Assembly: GCA_027922465.2 (NCBI GenBank)
Contig: BQMF02000009.1
Coordinates: 1,240,001 to 1,304,000, forward strand
Length of the DNA: 64,000 bases
Origin: Turritopsis dohrnii
Taxonomy: Eukaryota; Cnidaria; Hydrozoa; Anthoathecata; Oceaniidae
Reading direction: 5' to 3'
Shown one piece after another: positions 60,363 to 64,000 of this stretch (the stretch's first letter is position 1; each line of letters begins with the position of its first letter). The notes beneath the pieces are model-generated. The model saw nothing but the letters and a program-made list of their open reading frames with translations, ran no database searches and was not told the DNA's origin. A program made the translations under genes and the position numbers.

Positions 60363-60761
60363 ATGAATTCGACCAAATCGTCGTTGCTACTTCTCGTCTT
60401 GACGGTGAGCGTGACTGGTGTGATGTATTACGTTTTGTCGGAACAACATCGTCACTTAACGATGCTGGCAAAACTTAGCATGAATCTTAAACAAACTGTA
60501 CGAAGCGATGAATTTAAGTGGAAGCAGACGTTGAAGGATGAAATACTCGCACGAGTTCGTGGAAATCTTACACGAATCAAAACATTAGTTGAAGAAAACA
60601 TAAAAGCACCTTTGAGGTACGCTGTGGAGAACGGGTTGAAGAAAGAGTTCCAGAAAACCATGTTGGACAAGGTAAAGCCTCGAATTGAAGGCGAGCTAAT
60701 AGAAATTTTACAGAAGGATGTTGAATATTTCTTTCTACAACGTTTGAAAAGGAAATCGTGA
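60363..60761 (+). CDS. Type II membrane stem protein without catalytic domain, 132 aa
   Basis: A single exon. The frame opens upstream at a TTG, but the first ATG is at 60363. Residues 7-25 form a membrane segment (SLLLLVLTVSVTGVMYYVL), with a short cytosolic tail before it. The rest is a charged helical stem ending QRLKRKS. It is related to the stem of the next gene: VKPRIEGELIEILQKDVEYF here aligns with VRQRYTKDMVYILYRDLKWK there, and the membrane segments match. The catalytic part is missing, so this is a truncated paralogue. It may still be expressed, since an AATAAA lies at 60815-60820. Another copy of its 3' end is at 27.4 kb. A pseudogene is the alternative. Confidence 0.65.
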   Translation: MNSTKSSLLLLVLTVSVTGVMYYVLSEQHRHLTMLAKLSMNLKQTVRSDEFKWKQTLKDEILARVRGNLTRIKTLVEENIKAPLRYAVENGLKKEFQKTMLDKVKPRIEGELIEILQKDVEYFFLQRLKRKS

Positions 60762-60814
60762 TTTTATTTTATATTAACACGCGTTGTATGGTGGGATTGT
60801 TTTGTTGACGTATT

Positions 60815-60820
60815 AATAAA
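60815..60820 (+). promoter_or_regulatory. Candidate polyadenylation signal
   Basis: AATAAA, 54 nt after the stop codon of the stem-protein gene, is in a good position to end its transcript. Confidence 0.55.
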
Positions 60821-60836
60821 ATATTACAATGGTATA

Positions 60837-60993
60837 TACAGTCGACTCTCCACAAATCGAACCTCCATATTTCAAACTTTTTCAATGTCCCTTCACTTAT
60901 CATTTCCTTGTGAACCTACGTAATTCAAACTCTTCATAAATAGAACCATTTATTCAGTCCCTTCGATGTTCGAATTACAGAGAGTATACTGTA
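60837..60993. mobile_element. Tigger-like MITE (TTCGAA family), copy 5
   Basis: From TACAGTCGACTCTCCAC to GAGAGTATACTGTA. It is the counterpart of the copy at 27516 in the duplicated segment. Confidence 0.75.
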
Positions 60994-61703
60994 ACAAGTG
61001 ACATCTCTCACTAGAATCCAGACAATTCGAACATTCGATAATTCAAACACTGCCTGTCGTTCGCACGGACATTCGATCCATTGAGAGTGTTATGATTTTT
61101 GATGTGTAGTTTACTGGGAGATGTTTACTCGATCGCATTTATTTGACGCTCTCTCGTAAAGGATTCTCGATTACTCGAACATTCGTCAATGTTCATCAGT
61201 TTCTTGGAGATTCGAGGTATCGAGACTTCTCCTGTTTATAGCTGTCAGTCACGTGGTTTACTCTTAGCCCATGTAAGGAGATTCTACTACATACAAGGTT
61301 AAAAACTTAATTTTGTCAAAAGGGCAGTATCTGGTCTTTCTTATGGAAAGGACGAACGTCTTATGGATAAAATAATTTCTTTGTTAAACAAAAACAACGG
61401 AAACCTTGTTCAATGGCACAATTTTGAACTGTTGTTTAAGTGGAGCCTTGGTCACACTAGGTTTTATACAAGGAATTATTTTACGTGTCGTCTCTTTCGT
61501 AGTGGGTTTGTCTTATCTGTCTTTACGATTGTATGTAACTAATAGCATTTGAAAAGCAAGGCACTAAGCGACAGTTTCCTCAAATTGTAAACCTCGTCTC
61601 CAGTTTTTTTGCCATCCAGAGTATTGAAAAGGCACAGAACCTCGAAAGCAAAGTTGTTAAGTTTTTCCATGTTTTTTCTCTTAGATCATCAAGAACATTA
61701 AAA
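60994..61703. other. Intergenic with Tigger-like remnant
   Basis: 61010-61225 has scattered ATTCGAACATTCGATAA words, a worn TTCGAA-type element. The rest, up to the glycosyltransferase-like gene, holds no gene that I can support. Confidence 0.45.
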
Positions 61704-63053
61704 ATGGTGGCATCCAAACAAAATACAATTTTTTTCATTCTCATTGTTGGGCTTGTTACCATGGTGATTTATTTGTTAAACAGTGAATTGAAACAGAAAG
61801 TAATGTTGAATTTGGCACATCGAGAAATAGAGGCAAACCTTCCAAAAGTTAGAAACAGTATCTCTAAACAATTTTTCGAAGACTTGATTACTCAAACCAT
61901 TATTGACTTGCAGTACGACCTAGAGGAGAACATTTTAGCCAAGTATACGCAAGATTTACTTGTCGACGTGCGACAACGGTACACCAAAGATATGGTTTAT
62001 ATTTTATATAGAGATTTAAAATGGAAAATTGCGCGTGATTTGAAAGTGGGATTGAAAGACGATGTAAGATTATTTGTCAAGGATAATCCAAAGTATGTTT
62101 TGTTAAAAAAAAAACTCAAAACCGCCCCTGTGTTTGACGATATCGACAAACCGCCCTTCATTATGCCGCCTGAACCGGATATCATATCTGCTGACGTCAA
62201 CAATATTTGTCAAGGTAATAAAATGAAACATCACCAAAGAGTTTTGTCGTTCTGTGTTTACGGCAAGCGACAAATTTACTATGATGGTATCGAAGTGGTG
62301 ATAAAGAATGCACGAAATATAAGTTTGTACAAAGACTGGCAGATTCGTGTTTACCACGACGAAGCCGTGTCAGATAAGAAAATCAAAGAGTTCCTTAAAA
62401 AAGATAGCAACATTGTGTTTTGTGACGCTCGAAAGCTGCCTCGTTATGGAAGTTTGTCGCACGTTCTTGGAAAGTTTTGGCGCGTTGCTCCCATATCAGA
62501 TCCGTCAGTCGACATATCGTGCTCACGTGATCTCGATTCGAAAATCATTACTAGAGAAGAAGACGCTGTCAATCAGTGGCTTACCAGCGGTATGGTTCTA
62601 CATACCATGCGCGACCATCGACAACACGAAGTATGGAGATTTTATATCAATCAAGTATTTACCTACTATCGATCACTCCATTTTCTCTCTACTTTATTTC
62701 AGGTTGGAATGATGGCGGGAATGTGGTGTTGGAATAACAGAATAAATCGAACCCTGGGTAGATTTTATTTCGAACGCTTGATTGAAAAGGCTAAAACGTA
62801 TACATTACGAACTGACCAACCACTGTTAAACAAAGTAATATGGGATCATATTTCGAAACATCATCTGTATGACATGGTCCTTCAACACGACTCATATAAC
62901 TGCAAGTTCTATAAGGGAAGTAAGCCGTTTCCAACCAAACGAAAAAACGATAACGAATACATAGGGTGTCCTGTGCATGAATGCGCGGAAACCTTAAAGC
63001 CTTGTCCTGAATATTGCAGACCGACATATGGAAAAACTTGGAAGTATTGTTAG
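61704..63053 (+). CDS. Type II membrane glycosyltransferase-like protein
   Basis: The frame is open for 449 codons, but 62631-62702 has the form of a 72-nt intron (GTATGG..TTTCAG, phase 0, no stop). The spliced protein is therefore likely 425 residues. The segment it removes (VWRFYINQVF onward) interrupts a conserved-looking block, HTMRDHRQHE|VGMMAGMWCW. Residues 8-25 are the membrane anchor and 26-130 a helical stem. Residues 178-400 form a GT-A-like domain with LSFCVYG at its start, WQIRVYHDE, and SRDLDSKI (274-281) as a possible DxD metal site. A cysteine-rich tail ends the protein (CPVHECAETLKPCPEYC). Golgi location is expected for this topology. The sugar and acceptor are unknown, and I place the family from motif memory. 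Confidence 0.75.
   Translation: MVASKQNTIFFILIVGLVTMVIYLLNSELKQKVMLNLAHREIEANLPKVRNSISKQFFEDLITQTIIDLQYDLEENILAKYTQDLLVDVRQRYTKDMVYILYRDLKWKIARDLKVGLKDDVRLFVKDNPKYVLLKKKLKTAPVFDDIDKPPFIMPPEPDIISADVNNICQGNKMKHHQRVLSFCVYGKRQIYYDGIEVVIKNARNISLYKDWQIRVYHDEAVSDKKIKEFLKKDSNIVFCDARKLPRYGSLSHVLGKFWRVAPISDPSVDISCSRDLDSKIITREEDAVNQWLTSGMVLHTMRDHRQHEVWRFYINQVFTYYRSLHFLSTLFQVGMMAGMWCWNNRINRTLGRFYFERLIEKAKTYTLRTDQPLLNKVIWDHISKHHLYDMVLQHDSYNCKFYKGSKPFPTKRKNDNEYIGCPVHECAETLKPCPEYCRPTYGKTWKYC
62631..62702 (+). other. Predicted 72-nt in-frame intron
   Basis: A donor GTATGG and acceptor TTTATTTCAG|G flank exactly 24 codons with no stop, in phase 0. Removal joins RDHRQHE to VGMMAG. Retention would add 24 hydrophobic or aromatic residues. 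Confidence 0.7.
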
Positions 63054-63290
63054 GCGATTTAAATCCTCCCACATCTGACGTGGTCACACGCTTTAGGGTT
63101 CTTTTAACGGCATGGTTTAATATTACTTATTAGTGTTTCTTTGAATAACATTTGTAAATGATGTTTGTTTTTCATAAATTTGCATAAATTAGGATAATTT
63201 ATATTCATTCAATTTGTTTTAAAATAATTTTTTTCTGCAATTATTCAATGGTCCGTATTTTGTATCCAGTTTCATATTTTTTACTACAAC
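63054..63290. other. 3' region of the glycosyltransferase-like gene
   Basis: AT-rich sequence without a canonical AATAAA close to the stop. The nearest one is inside the following MITE. Confidence 0.4.
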
Positions 63291-63405
63291 CCCAGCCAGC
63301 ACATTTGATAAAAAAAATCTCTGCGAAAGAGTGCATTTCTATAGAAATATACACACAATTTCAATAAAAATGCTCTTCGTCGCAGTGACTTTTTGACGAT
63401 TTTGA
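63291..63405 (-). mobile_element. Family A MITE
   Basis: A reverse copy from CCCAGCCAGC to GACGATTTTG. It provides CAATAAAAATG on the plus strand at about 63361, some 310 nt after the stop of the preceding gene. Confidence 0.85.
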
Positions 63406-63753
63406 AGGACAGTTTTTGTGTTTTTGTTTTCGGATCAACTAGTTTCTGATGAACTTTCCAATGCTCTTCTCCTTTCCACCGCCATTCTTACAAAACTTCT
63501 CACAGAAGCATAACAGTGTAAAAGTTTCCAATTATGACTTTTAGTCATGTATCATGTACCATGTCTCATTTTTTTGTGTTGCTTTCTTTTACTTTGTCAA
63601 TAAGTTTTGTCTGAGGTGAAAGTCTCTAATTTTCATTCGAAAGATCGAGGCACTACGTAATGATTTGCTCGCTTAATTCAAACAAAGAAAATAAAGTTTT
63701 GGACTCAAACTCTGGTTAGACGAGTCTGTAGATGAAATTTTCATAAATCCCAT

Positions 63754-63899
63754 CCTGGTGGGCAAAATCGTTAAATGTCAATGCGACAAAGATCTTCACA
63801 GAGTCACTACGATGAAGAGCATCTTTATTGAAATAGTGTGTATATTTCTATAGAAATGCACTCCTTCGAAGTGACTTTTCAACAAATTTGCCCACTGGG
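63754..63899 (+). mobile_element. Family A MITE with internal partial duplication
   Basis: From CCTGGTGGGC to GCCCACTGGG. The TCACTACGATGAAGAGC block appears twice in altered form (GTCAATGCGACAAAGATC first), making it about 25 bp longer than other copies. Confidence 0.85.
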
Positions 63900-64000
63900 G
63901 AACGTACTAATTTTTTTGTCCACCATTTTGGCGATAGAAAATTTCTTCACGAAATTTGTTCATTTTCTTTTGGTTTTCATTGATATGTTGATTGATTGAT

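Overview
The window looks like nuclear DNA from an AT-rich invertebrate animal. Genes are broken by short GT..AG introns, on both strands. The families seen (TRIM E3 ligase with FN3 and SPRY, CRAL-TRIO, NTR-like secreted protein) are animal families. tRNA-derived SINEs, a non-LTR retrotransposon fragment, many MITEs and TTAGGG repeats fit this. An early-branching marine invertebrate such as a cnidarian (perhaps a hydrozoan) is my best guess, but the sequence alone does not prove it. Exon models were built by hand from splice signals and phase; none has transcript support.

Layout. 1-2.8 kb: no gene, one near-perfect 79-nt hairpin. 2.8-6.1 kb (-): four-exon gene for a 728-residue secreted protein of unknown function. 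6.1-15.3 kb: no gene; MITEs and a 969-bp inverted repeat with 321-bp arms. 15.3-16.4 kb (-): single-exon secreted, possibly GPI-anchored NTR/TIMP-like protein. 16.4-36.5 kb: repeat-rich gene desert with MITEs, SINEs, minisatellites, a decayed gene end at 27.4 kb and a LINE 5' fragment with a degenerate 2A motif at 33.8-34.3 kb. 36.6-37.9 kb (+): two-exon CRAL-TRIO lipid-transfer protein. 38-40 kb: repeats, including a MITE that carries telomere-type repeats. 40.0-52.1 kb (-): a 15-exon TRIM gene. 53.9-55.05 kb (+): small cysteine-rich zinc-binding protein. 56.5-59.06 kb (+): seven-exon ankyrin-repeat protein. 60.4-63.05 kb (+): two related type II membrane proteins, one a stem with no catalytic domain, the next a full glycosyltransferase-like protein.

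Most notable is the TRIM gene. It encodes RING, two B-boxes, a coiled coil, a COS-type segment and then three successive FN3-SPRY cassettes. Every cassette is three exons bounded by phase-1 introns, so the cassette can be copied without breaking frame. The middle SPRY has an apparent one-base frameshift, and the last 34 codons and stop lie in an inserted MITE. That MITE family has about 28 copies here, half of them in or near this gene.

The genes do not form an obvious pathway. TRIM proteins and the SHFL/ZAR-like zinc module have relatives in innate immunity or RNA regulation elsewhere, but a shared role here would be speculation.
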